From Desulfuromonas sp. (GTDB lineage: Bacteria > Desulfobacterota > Desulfuromonadia > Desulfuromonadales > Trichloromonadaceae), in the NCBI GenBank assembly GCA_030145265.1, contig JAQYWA010000113.1, positions 1-6,896 on the forward strand: a DNA stretch of 6,896 nucleotides, given 5' to 3'. The stretch's first letter is position 1. Each line of letters begins with the position of its first letter. Positions 1-5,275 of the stretch are shown here, one piece after another. A model generated the notes under the pieces. The model searched no databases, had not been told where the DNA came from, and saw only the letters and a list, made by a program, of their open reading frames with translations. Made by a program: the position numbers and the translations under genes.

Positions 1-211
1 TTCGGCGGGGCAGATTGCCGACCTTGAAGCGACCATCGCCCGCACGGACTGCGATCTGGTTCTGCTGGCCACCCCCATCGACCTGACGCGGCTGATCCGC
101 ATCGATAAGCCGAGCCTCAGGGTCCGTTACCGCTACGAAGATCACGGTAAACCGACATTGGCCGAGGTTTTGAAAAGACGCCTGGCTTCGGTGATAGGGG
201 GGGCCGGATGA
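1..211 (+). CDS. Cyclic 2,3-diphosphoglycerate synthetase-like GTPase, C-terminal end only
   Basis: This is the last 69 residues of a gene that begins before the window, read from base 2 to the TGA at 209-211. The visible part has a hydrophobic strand followed by LLATPIDLTRLIRIDKP, then LRVRYRYEDHGKPTLAEVL. A TPIDL segment, a conserved K-P turn and an RVRY...PTL.EVL tail are what I know from the C-terminus of the COG2403 family, annotated as cyclic 2,3-diphosphoglycerate synthetase or predicted GTPase. The nucleotide-binding N-terminus is not in view, so activity cannot be judged. In methanogens the enzyme makes cyclic 2,3-DPG from 2,3-DPG; the role of bacterial relatives is unclear. The stop overlaps the arcC start as ATGA, so the two are very probably co-transcribed and translationally coupled. 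The assignment rests on a short tail and is moderately secure. Confidence 0.7.
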   Translation, partial: SAGQIADLEATIARTDCDLVLLATPIDLTRLIRIDKPSLRVRYRYEDHGKPTLAEVLKRRLASVIGGAG

Positions 212-1155
212 ACAAGGGGAGCGCGCGGGAGCTTCTGGTCATCGCCCTGGGGGGAAACGCCCTGATCCGCAAAGGGCAGGCTGGAACCATCGAAGAGCAG
301 TTCGCCAACCTCCGGCTGCCGATGCAGCAGGTCGCCCGGCTGTCGCGGGACTACCGCATTGTTATCACCCACGGCAACGGCCCTCAGGTCGGCAACCTGT
401 TGCTTCAGCAGGAGAGCTGCAGCGAGGTTCCCAGGCTGCCCCTGGAGATTCTGGTGGCCCAGACCCAGGGCCAGCTCGGCTACATGATCGAGTCGACCCT
501 GGACAGCGAGTTCATGAAATCGGGGGAGGGGGCGGGCAAGGATCTGGTCAGCCTGATTAGCTACGTGGTGGTGGCCGAGAGCGACCCGGCCTTTCAGAAT
601 CCTTCCAAGCCGGTGGGGCCGACCTATCCCGAGGAGGCTGTGGCTGCCCTGCCCTGGCCGGTGGTCAAGACCGCCAACGGCTACCGTCGGGTCGTGGCCT
701 CGCCCAAGCCCGTGACCATTGTCGAAAAACGGGAGATCCGCAAACTGGTGGAGATGGATTTTATCGTCATCTGCTGCGGCGGCGGGGGCATCCCGGTGAC
801 CCGGGACGGGCGGTCTTTTCATGGTGTGGACGCGGTCATCGACAAGGATCTGGCCAGCGCCCGGCTGGGGACCGAGGTGGGGGCGGATGTGCTGGTCATC
901 GCCACCGACGTCGAGGGGGCGGCCCTCGATTTCGGCCGGCCCGCGCAGCGCTTTCTGCGGCGCATCAGCCCCGCCCAGGCCGAAGGGTGGCTGCGCCAGG
1001 GGCAGTTTCCTGCCGGGTCCATGGGGCCCAAGGTGGAAGCGACGGTGCAGTTCGTTCGCGAGGGGGGCAAGAGGGCCGTGATCACCTCCCTCGAAGCCAT
1101 CTGTGAGGCGGTGGCGGGAACGGCTGGAACCGAGATCAGCCAAAGCGCCGGTTGA
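208..1155 (+). CDS. arcC: Carbamate kinase
   Basis: Carbamate kinase transfers phosphate between carbamoyl phosphate and ADP, giving ATP, ammonia and CO2. It is a cytoplasmic enzyme, usually the last step of arginine-deiminase or other carbamoyl-phosphate-yielding pathways. The 315 residues match the normal family length. Amino-acid-kinase motifs are complete and in order: ALGGNAL at residues 13-19, THGNGPQVG at 54-62, CCGGGGIPV at 189-197, GVDAVIDKD at 206-214, TDVEGA at 233-238 and GSMGPKVEA at 270-278. The GSMGPK loop with its lysine is characteristic of ArcC. The ATG at 208 overlaps the upstream TGA by 4 bases and puts ALGGNAL at the usual distance from the N-terminus. No arcA or arcB is visible, and the upstream partner is a DPG-synthetase-like GTPase, so the carbamoyl phosphate source is not shown here. 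No clear intrinsic terminator follows the gene. Confidence 0.96.
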   Translation: MNKGSARELLVIALGGNALIRKGQAGTIEEQFANLRLPMQQVARLSRDYRIVITHGNGPQVGNLLLQQESCSEVPRLPLEILVAQTQGQLGYMIESTLDSEFMKSGEGAGKDLVSLISYVVVAESDPAFQNPSKPVGPTYPEEAVAALPWPVVKTANGYRRVVASPKPVTIVEKREIRKLVEMDFIVICCGGGGIPVTRDGRSFHGVDAVIDKDLASARLGTEVGADVLVIATDVEGAALDFGRPAQRFLRRISPAQAEGWLRQGQFPAGSMGPKVEATVQFVREGGKRAVITSLEAICEAVAGTAGTEISQSAG

Positions 1156-1311
1156 GCCCCCCTCTACCGTGACCATGCGATTTTTGGTGGGAGTTCCGGG
1201 GACATCCCTGAGGATGTATAGTCAAGAGGCGGATAGCTAAAGGGTCACCCGCAACTTGCGACTATGCAGAGCAAGGGGATATGCTGAAACATGGCGTTGC
1301 CCATTATCGAA

Positions 1312-1317
1312 AGGGGA
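1312..1317 (+). promoter_or_regulatory. Ribosome binding site deciding the start of the pRiA4b-like gene
   Basis: GGGGAG lies 7 bases before the ATG at 1325. The reading frame is open upstream to about 1256, but only the 1325 ATG has a Shine-Dalgarno sequence, and it gives an N-terminus that begins directly with the conserved family sequence. Confidence 0.7.
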
Positions 1318-1324
1318 GTTGAAG

Positions 1325-1930
1325 ATGCCGCCGAAGAAGCAGTTCTACCAGTTCAAAGTCACCCTGAAGGAAACCAAGCCTCCGATCTGGAGGAGAATCC
1401 AGGTGCCGAGCACCTACACCTTCTGGGATCTGCACGTCGCCATCCAGGACGCCATGGGCTGGCTGGATTGTCACTTGCACGAATTCCGGATTCGGGACCT
1501 GAGCGGCGAAATGCTGAGCTTCGGCATTCCCAACGAGGAGTACGAGAGCGACATGCGCCCGGGCTGGAAATTCAGAATTTCAAAATTCATCAGTCTCGCG
1601 AAGCCGACCTTCGAGTACGTCTACGACTTCGGCGATGACTGGCGCCACAAGGTCGAGTTGGTGGATGTTTTGCCTGCCGAGCCGGGCGCAGCCCACCCCC
1701 GCTGCATCAAAGGCAAGAGGGCTTGCCCGCCGGAGGACTGCGGAGGTCCGTGGGGGTATCGGGAGCTTCTGGAGGTTCTGTCCGACCCGGAACAGGAGGA
1801 ACACGCGGGCACCAGGAGTTGGGTGGAGTCGATCAAGGGAGGGCCTTTCAACCCCGAGGAGTTCGACCCGGAAGCCGTCGAGTTCAGCGATCCCAAGGAG
1901 CGGTTTGAACTGGCGTTCTCGGAAGAGTGA
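1325..1930 (+). CDS. Plasmid pRiA4b ORF-3 family protein
   Basis: This 201-residue protein matches the pRiA4b ORF-3-like family (IS1096 TnpR-like domain), common on plasmids, near transposons and in chromosomal accessory regions; its biochemical role is not established. Recognisable segments in order are YQFKVTLKETKPPIWRRIQV near the N-terminus, YTFWDLHVAIQDAMGW followed by HLHEF, YVYDFGDDWRHKVEL in the middle, and a CIKGKRACPPEDCGGPWGY segment whose cysteines could bind a metal. The acidic end contains FNPEEFDP. There is no signal peptide or membrane segment. Start chosen at 1325 because of GGGGAG seven bases upstream; a longer in-frame version from 1256 would add a tail with no family resemblance. 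The gene appears intact. The region after its stop is IS1595 transposase debris, which points to a mobile or acquired setting. It is separated from arcC by 169 bases with no convincing promoter. Confidence 0.88.
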   Translation: MPPKKQFYQFKVTLKETKPPIWRRIQVPSTYTFWDLHVAIQDAMGWLDCHLHEFRIRDLSGEMLSFGIPNEEYESDMRPGWKFRISKFISLAKPTFEYVYDFGDDWRHKVELVDVLPAEPGAAHPRCIKGKRACPPEDCGGPWGYRELLEVLSDPEQEEHAGTRSWVESIKGGPFNPEEFDPEAVEFSDPKERFELAFSEE

Positions 1931-1948
1931 AAATCTGTGCAAGTAAAC

Positions 1949-2080
1949 ATCTCCGGGGTCAGGCTGAGTTGCCAGGTTCCTGATGTCAGTGGAGATATCC
2001 TTGTGGGATTTATTCGGCAAGTGGTTTTGCCCGGATCGGTCGTCTTGACCGATGGTTGGAAGGGCTATGAAAGTCTTGCT
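1949..2080 (+). pseudogene. IS1595 transposase fragment, DDE domain part
   Basis: Read in the same frame as the gene before it, just after that gene's TGA, this stretch gives SGVRLSCQVPDVSG, then a GFI..VV segment, then PGSVVLTDGWKGYESL. The P-G-S-x-V-x-T-DGW-x-GY motif carries the second catalytic aspartate of the ISXO2-like DDE domain, a signature I recognise with good confidence. A GTG at 1937 opens the frame but has no convincing Shine-Dalgarno sequence. Similarity stops at about 2080, where a tandem CCAAAGAAAG repeat begins. The frame runs on to 2326 without family resemblance. This is a dead fragment, not an expressed protein. Confidence 0.72.
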
Positions 2081-2083
2081 CGT

Positions 2084-2106
2084 CCAAAGAAAGTCACCAA
2101 AGAAAG
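2084..2106 (+). repeat. Tandem 10-bp direct repeat at the transposase breakpoint
   Basis: CCAAAGAAAG occurs at 2084-2093 and again at 2097-2106, separated by TCA. It begins exactly where transposase similarity ends, so it marks the left junction of the foreign segment. CCAAAGAAAG-like motifs of this kind recur in many proteobacterial genomes, as far as I recall. Confidence 0.75.
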
Positions 2107-2329
2107 GACGTTGGCTGCGCCGCATGGGGTGCGCGAGGGGCCGCTGGCTCCTGTCGCTGTCGCTGCAGCTGACATGCGGCGCGTCTTCGTCGGACCCATT
2201 TGGAAAAGCGGTGCGGGCGCCAACAGAGTGCGAGGCTGTTGCAGACACCGTCTCGGCCAGTTTTTAAAACCGAAACCGACCAGCCCTTTTATGGGGCGTA
2301 GCGAATTACTGGGGCGTAGTGGATAACCA
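2107..2329. other. Unrecognised segment replacing the middle of the IS1595 transposase
   Basis: About 220 bases that match neither the transposase nor any gene I recognise. Two plus-strand frames are open across much of it, but their translations are rich in Arg, Ala and Gly and show no motif. The right part holds a direct repeat, TGGGGCGTAG, at 2292-2301 and 2310-2319, just before the transposase C-terminus resumes. It looks like inserted or recombined non-coding DNA. Confidence 0.5.
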
Positions 2330-2430
2330 GATTAGATTATTACCTCGATGAATTTACATTTCGTTTCAACCGTCGTACTTCGAAAGCTCGAGGACTGCTT
2401 TTTTACCGTCTGCTTCAAAATGCTGTGCAG
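2330..2430 (+). pseudogene. IS1595 transposase fragment, C-terminal end
   Basis: Frame 1 (codons from 2332) reads DYYLDEFTFRFNRRTSKA and then RGLLFYRLLQNAVQV. YLDEFxFRFNRR followed by RGLLFYRLL is the typical C-terminal signature of ISXO2-like transposases. The frame has no stop at the end of the similarity and continues open across the antisense of hpf to 3087, which is a read-through artefact. There is no start codon or ribosome binding site of its own. It is the right-hand half of the transposase whose left half ends near 2080. Confidence 0.75.
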
Positions 2431-2508
2431 GTAGGACCGTCCCCTTCGCCCCCCCAGACGCATAAGCCTCCCGGCCGTGAATGTGAAAAGTTATTCCGCA
2501 GCTTGGTG

Positions 2509-3057
2509 CTAGTCGATAACCCGCACCCAGCTTGCCTGTGGGCCTGCATCTCCCTCCTCTTCCGAATAGTGCACCGCCATGCCCTCCTCGATCTTGTCGA
2601 AATCCACATTCATGACGCTGTTTCGATGAAAGTAGATGTCGGCACCATCCGCCCCGAGAATCCTGCCGTAATCTTCCGCCGGAAACAGGACCGATATTTT
2701 CCCTTGCGACGCGGTTTCATGGGTTTTTACCTGCCCTTTCTGGCGACCGACGACATTGCGCAGTTGGCGCTGGACCGCGTCAAAGGCATCCCGCATCACC
2801 ACATGCATATCCTGGTGGGCCTGGTGCAGATCTGGTTCACGATTAACCACGATGTTTTCTCCGGGCAGGGTGACATCGATGCTGGCATGATAGAGATGCC
2901 CCTTGTGTTTGTGTTGGTGGGGTGCCTCCAGCACGACCCGGCAGCTGATAAGGGTTGTGCAGATTTCGTCCAGCCTGGCCGCTCTCTCCCGGATATAGGA
3001 TTCCAGAGTTTCCGAAACCTCCACGTTGCGAAAAGTGATTTGCAAAGGTATCTGCAT
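2509..3057 (-). CDS. hpf: Ribosome hibernation promoting factor with C-terminal cold-shock-like domain
   Basis: HPF/RaiA proteins bind the 30S decoding region and silence ribosomes when energy is short. Residues 1-105 form the S30AE domain, starting MQIPLQITFRNVEVSETLESY, with a strand, helix and strand pattern and the helix DMHVVMRDAFDAVQRQLR at 83-100. Residues 119-182 are not the usual long-HPF dimerisation domain. They resemble a cold-shock OB fold: GKISVLFPAEDYGRIL, then DIYFHRNSV (140-148, in the place of RNP2), a DFDKIEEGMAV loop and a final GPQASWVRV. The K-G-F-G-F-I type RNP1 is altered to DYGRIL, so nucleic-acid binding may be weakened. The ATG at 3057 has AAGGAGA at 3064-3070 upstream. 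It sits 38 bases after the end of the BCAM0308-like reading frame on the same strand, implying an operon. No clear terminator follows. Confidence 0.9.
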   Translation of the reverse strand: MQIPLQITFRNVEVSETLESYIRERAARLDEICTTLISCRVVLEAPHQHKHKGHLYHASIDVTLPGENIVVNREPDLHQAHQDMHVVMRDAFDAVQRQLRNVVGRQKGQVKTHETASQGKISVLFPAEDYGRILGADGADIYFHRNSVMNVDFDKIEEGMAVHYSEEEGDAGPQASWVRVID

Positions 3058-3063
3058 ATGCGT

Positions 3064-3070
3064 TCTCCTT
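3064..3070 (-). promoter_or_regulatory. Ribosome binding site of hpf
   Basis: On the minus strand, AAGGAGA stands 6 bases before the ATG at 3057. It is the strongest Shine-Dalgarno match in this half of the window. Confidence 0.8.
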
Positions 3071-3095
3071 TTCTAGACACTGCCTGAGTTGATTT

Positions 3096-3568
3096 TTAAT
3101 CACGCCGCCAGGTAACGCGGATGCTTTGCTCCCCGTCGCCGTAACTCAAGTCAAGTTCGCCCTGGCAGGCGTGTTTCAGCGCTTCGCCGATTGGATGCCG
3201 GTGGTCGTCACCAGGAAATGCTCCTCCTCGGCGGCAAAGGTCATAATCCGCTCCAGGGGATGTTCCCCTTTTTCCTGCTTTTCCGTATTACGGATGAGAT
3301 TGTGCATCTCTTCCCGGCGTTCTTTAAAAAAGTTGCCGTGGATCTCAATGTGGGCGGCGGGAAAGTCGTCTTCAACCCGCTGACAGGCCGGACAGATCGT
3401 GGTGTAGGCCCCGAGCGGGGCTGCCTCCCATGTCCAGCGGCCAGCTTGGAACATGGCCCTGCACTTGATGCACACTGTCGGCTCGGGCAGTTTTTCCCTC
3501 TGCTGGTAGGCATCATGGCGTTTTTCTTGAATCAAGCGGTCGTAGCGTCCATATTGTCCTTTATCTAT
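3096..3568 (-). pseudogene. BCAM0308-like zinc-ribbon protein gene, frameshifted and lacking a normal start
   Basis: The translation has RLIQEKRHDAYQQREKLPEP, a CIKC ... CPAC zinc-ribbon pair, GRWTWEAAPLGAY, EIHGNFFKERREEMHNLIRN and EHPLERIM, all matching the BCAM0308 family, whose function is unknown. That frame runs into a stop at 3176-3178 after LVTTTGIQSAKR. A second frame starting at 3197 continues the family sequence: HPIGEALKHACQGEL, DLSYGDGEQSIRVTWRRD and a stop at 3096-3098. The junction lacks the few residues expected before IGEAL, suggesting a small deletion of about 13 bases. At the 5' end, GGGAG is followed after 7 bases by ATA at 3566-3568 and then DKGQYGRYDRLIQEKRHD, where the family would start with ATG. 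The next in-frame start is TTG at 3535, without a ribosome binding site. Both lesions argue for a decaying gene, co-directional with hpf. Confidence 0.72.
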
Positions 3569-3592
3569 ATCACGTCTCCCTGAAAATTTATG

Positions 3593-3657
3593 GTCAACTG
3601 TAAAAAACCCCGCCCAAAGGACGGGGGACTGGGTCGGGGTCGGGCCAAGTCAACTGT
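3593..3657. repeat. 9-bp direct repeats flanking the terminator
   Basis: GTCAACTGT occurs at 3593-3601 and 3649-3657, one copy on each side of the terminator hairpin. On the minus strand each contains TTGAC, resembling a -35 element, but neither has a good -10 at 16-18 bases. The origin is unknown. Confidence 0.5.
3601..3626 (-). terminator. Rho-independent terminator, minus strand
   Basis: On the minus strand CCCCGTCC, loop TTT and GGGCGGGG form an 8-bp GC-rich stem (one G-U pair), followed directly by six T at 3602-3607. It ends transcription coming from the 401-residue gene, whose stop is 180 bases upstream, just before the BCAM0308-like gene. On the plus strand the stem has a C-A mismatch and no U tract follows, so it acts one way. 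Confidence 0.85.
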
Positions 3658-3806
3658 CTGAAAAACACAAGAAAGGATCTGGTTTTAGGCCCCCAATAGC
3701 CCTTGTAGGACGATTTTCGTGGGCAAAATAGGTCTTATAAAGAGATCCCTGATTTGCTCAAGCCCCCCAGCGTTCTGACTTGGCTGTGTATCGGTCGGGT
3801 TGGCGT
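3627..3806. other. Intergenic stretch between the 401-residue gene and its terminator
   Basis: No supported gene. On the minus strand one frame reads LFIRPILPTKIVLQGLLGA before a stop near 3685. It looks like a protein tail, but its upstream part is merely the antisense-frame shadow of the neighbouring gene's 3' end. It may be the relic of another repeat or gene, or simply a 3' untranslated region. Confidence 0.35.
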
Positions 3807-5012
3807 TTACCCCCAGCGCATACTGAGGGCTACCATGATCTGCTGGCGGACAAAACCCTCGGTGTGCGGGTCCTCCGCCAGTGCGCTGATCCGCTGCATG
3901 GTCTCTTCTTCGCACCCCACCTTTACGGAGGCTTCACGCGCGAAACGGACGGCATCATACACATCCGCGCCCGTGATCTCGTAAAACTCCCCGGCGGCGA
4001 GCCAGTGCAGCGAGGCGAGGGCTGCTTCCAGGGCGAAGGCGGGTTCCTTTTCCATGAAATCCCTCGCGGCACGGTTCAGGGTGGCGATGTTCACGGGAGA
4101 CCGGCGGGCCAGGTCTGCGGCGACGTCGAAGAGGGACAGGCTCTTGGCGGTGGCGAACCACTTGCCCTCTTCACCCGGGGTGCTGGCGATCAGGTCACGC
4201 AGGATCTGCTCGGGGGCCATTTGCGGGTACTTTTTCGCCAAGGCCCGAAAGCGCGCCAGGTTGGTGGAGGCGGTGGTGGCGGCAAGGGCGAAGCGACTAT
4301 AGGCCTCTTCGTGCCGGCCGGCATCGATAAGGATCGTCTCGCAGGCAGCGGCGATGCGGGTATATCCGTCGTTCAGGCCGTGGGAGGCCTCGGCGTAGCG
4401 GATTGCCTCCTCCGGGTTGCCGGCCGCGGCGATGGCCCAGACGCCGTATTTTCGATAGGACCATGACAGGTAAGGGGCTTGGTCGATCAGCTTCAGCAAT
4501 TCCTCATACCGTTGCGCCTGCAGCAGGCAGGAGAGGCAGGCGGGGGTGCCGCGGAAATAGCCTCCCTTCTTCCAGGACAATTCAAGGGTGGATTTAAGTT
4601 CGTCCGCCCAGCGCGAGGCCACGGCTGGATCTGCGCACAACTCCCCCCAGCGCTCGCTGAGCTCATAAAGGTAGTCCACGCCATCCTCTTCTATCGCCTC
4701 CCAGAGGCGATCGAGCCATTTGCTGCGCACTTTCTCTTCGGCGGGGGCGTCGATGATAAATTGCAACAGCTCATGGACGGCGTTGTTGGTGGCGTTTCCC
4801 AGGGAGCCCGAAGAGCTGTCGATATGCTGGAGAGCGGGCCACAGGCGCTCCAGCAGCAGGATGGCCCCCTCGGCACAAAGGAGGGGATCTTTCGCCTTGC
4901 GGATCTCCTTGACCGCCTCCTTGATTCGCTGGATCGCAAGTTCCGATCCTTTCCAGCCGAAGGCGTTGGTGCGAAAGCGGCTTCGGAATGCCCATTTAAA
5001 TTGCTGACTCAT
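3807..5012 (-). CDS. Uncharacterised 401-residue alpha-helical repeat-like protein
   Basis: I recognise this only as a conserved hypothetical protein. It is mostly amphipathic helices, with no signal peptide or membrane segment, so it is probably cytoplasmic. Possible helical-repeat (TPR- or HEAT-like) character comes from serial patterns such as QAQRYEELLKLIDQAP (165-180), AGNPEEAIRYAEASHGLN (197-214) and AGRHEEAYSRFALAA (231-245). Conserved-looking segments are the aromatic N-terminus FKWAFRSRF with FGWKGSELA (5-26), SSGSLGNATNNAVHEL (67-82), WLDRLWEAIEEDGVDYL (99-115), LRDLIASTPGEEGKWFATAK (271-290), RAARDFMEKEPAFAL (315-329) and YEITGADVYDA (344-354). It may be a scaffold or protein-binding factor, but that is inference. 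The start at 5012 is the first ATG after a promoter-like sequence; the Shine-Dalgarno is weak. It reads as a monocistronic unit ending at the terminator near 3601. Confidence 0.85.
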   Translation of the reverse strand: MSQQFKWAFRSRFRTNAFGWKGSELAIQRIKEAVKEIRKAKDPLLCAEGAILLLERLWPALQHIDSSSGSLGNATNNAVHELLQFIIDAPAEEKVRSKWLDRLWEAIEEDGVDYLYELSERWGELCADPAVASRWADELKSTLELSWKKGGYFRGTPACLSCLLQAQRYEELLKLIDQAPYLSWSYRKYGVWAIAAAGNPEEAIRYAEASHGLNDGYTRIAAACETILIDAGRHEEAYSRFALAATTASTNLARFRALAKKYPQMAPEQILRDLIASTPGEEGKWFATAKSLSLFDVAADLARRSPVNIATLNRAARDFMEKEPAFALEAALASLHWLAAGEFYEITGADVYDAVRFAREASVKVGCEEETMQRISALAEDPHTEGFVRQQIMVALSMRWG

Positions 5013-5067
5013 GCGTTGAGGTATCCCTGTGCTAGTGTTGGGAGGCTCTGATGGCTAGGCAGCCTGG

Positions 5068-5097
5068 ATTATCGGTTGGACCAAGACGCCATCTCAA
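5068..5097 (-). promoter_or_regulatory. Sigma-70-like promoter for the 401-residue gene
   Basis: On the minus strand TTGAGA (5092-5097) is followed by an 18-base spacer and GATAAT (5068-5073). Matches to consensus are 4 of 6 and 5 of 6. Transcription would start near 5060, leaving a leader of about 50 bases before the ATG at 5012. The -35 element directly abuts the 44-bp palindrome. Confidence 0.5.
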
Positions 5098-5141
5098 GAC
5101 TTTTTGCGAAACCATCAAATTTGATGGTTTCGCAAAAAGTC
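5098..5141. repeat. Perfect 44-bp palindrome
   Basis: The left arm (5098-5119) starts GACTTTTTGCGA and ends CATCAAA; the right arm (5120-5141) is its exact reverse complement. The centre lies between 5119 and 5120 with no loop base. The pairing stops outside because 5097 and 5142 are both A. It is not a classical terminator, since no T tract follows on either strand. It could extrude as a cruciform. Confidence 0.92.
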
Positions 5142-5275
5142 AGCGCCAATTGGTCTGATGGGAAAGAGACCGTCATCTTTCGCTTAGGAGCAACGATCTC
5201 ACTCCTGCGAATGGTTTGATCTACCTGCAAATCCATAGTTTTCGGTTCCCCCCGACTTTTTGCGAGTGCATCAAA
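5120..5275. mobile_element. MITE-like element bounded by 22-bp inverted repeats
   Basis: The right arm of the palindrome (5120-5141) and a further copy at 5254-5275 (GACTTTTTGCGAGTGCATC and so on) face each other as inverted repeats, matching at 19 of 22 positions. They enclose about 112 bases with no convincing gene. No transposase is present and no clear target duplication is visible. The left palindrome arm (5098-5119) would be an extra end, perhaps from a second, deleted copy. A dispersed non-autonomous repeat family is the best guess. Confidence 0.5.

Larger units (their letters stand above)
1949..2430 (+). mobile_element. IS1595-family (ISXO2-like) insertion sequence remnant
   Basis: Two pieces of one transposase flank unrelated DNA. 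The left piece (about 1949-2080) encodes part of the DDE domain and the right piece (about 2330-2430) encodes the C-terminal end. They are in different frames (offsets 2 and 1) about 250 bases apart. In intact ISXO2-like transposases some 60 residues separate these motifs, so the central part has been lost and replaced. The N-terminal zinc ribbon and the first half of the catalytic domain are missing on the left. I could not identify terminal inverted repeats or a target duplication. The element cannot move by itself. Confidence 0.72.

Noticed and set aside
142..1176. 344-codon minus-strand open frame opposite arcC
   Set aside because: It lies antisense to a complete, motif-perfect carbamate kinase. 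Its translation is rich in Gly, His, Pro and Arg, as expected for a GC-rich shadow.
1194..1222. Possible promoter for the pRiA4b-like gene with TATAGT at 1217-1222
   Set aside because: The -10 is fair, but the hexamer 17 bases upstream (TTCCGG) matches only two positions of the -35 consensus.
1156..1324. Search for a terminator or RNA gene between arcC and the pRiA4b-like gene
   Set aside because: Only a short CGCAA-C-TTGCG inverted repeat is present, too small and without a T tract.
1580..2248. 222-codon minus-strand frame across the pRiA4b-like gene and the IS remnant
   Set aside because: It is antisense to supported plus-strand coding, has no motif, and crosses the junction of unrelated DNA pieces.
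2425..3087. 220-codon plus-strand frame starting in the transposase tail and crossing hpf
   Set aside because: Only its first few codons, with those just upstream, belong to the IS1595 C-terminus. The rest is the antisense of hpf.
3780..4466. 228-codon plus-strand frame opposite the 401-residue gene
   Set aside because: Glycine-rich composition typical of a shadow frame, no ribosome binding site, and a longer coherent protein on the other strand.
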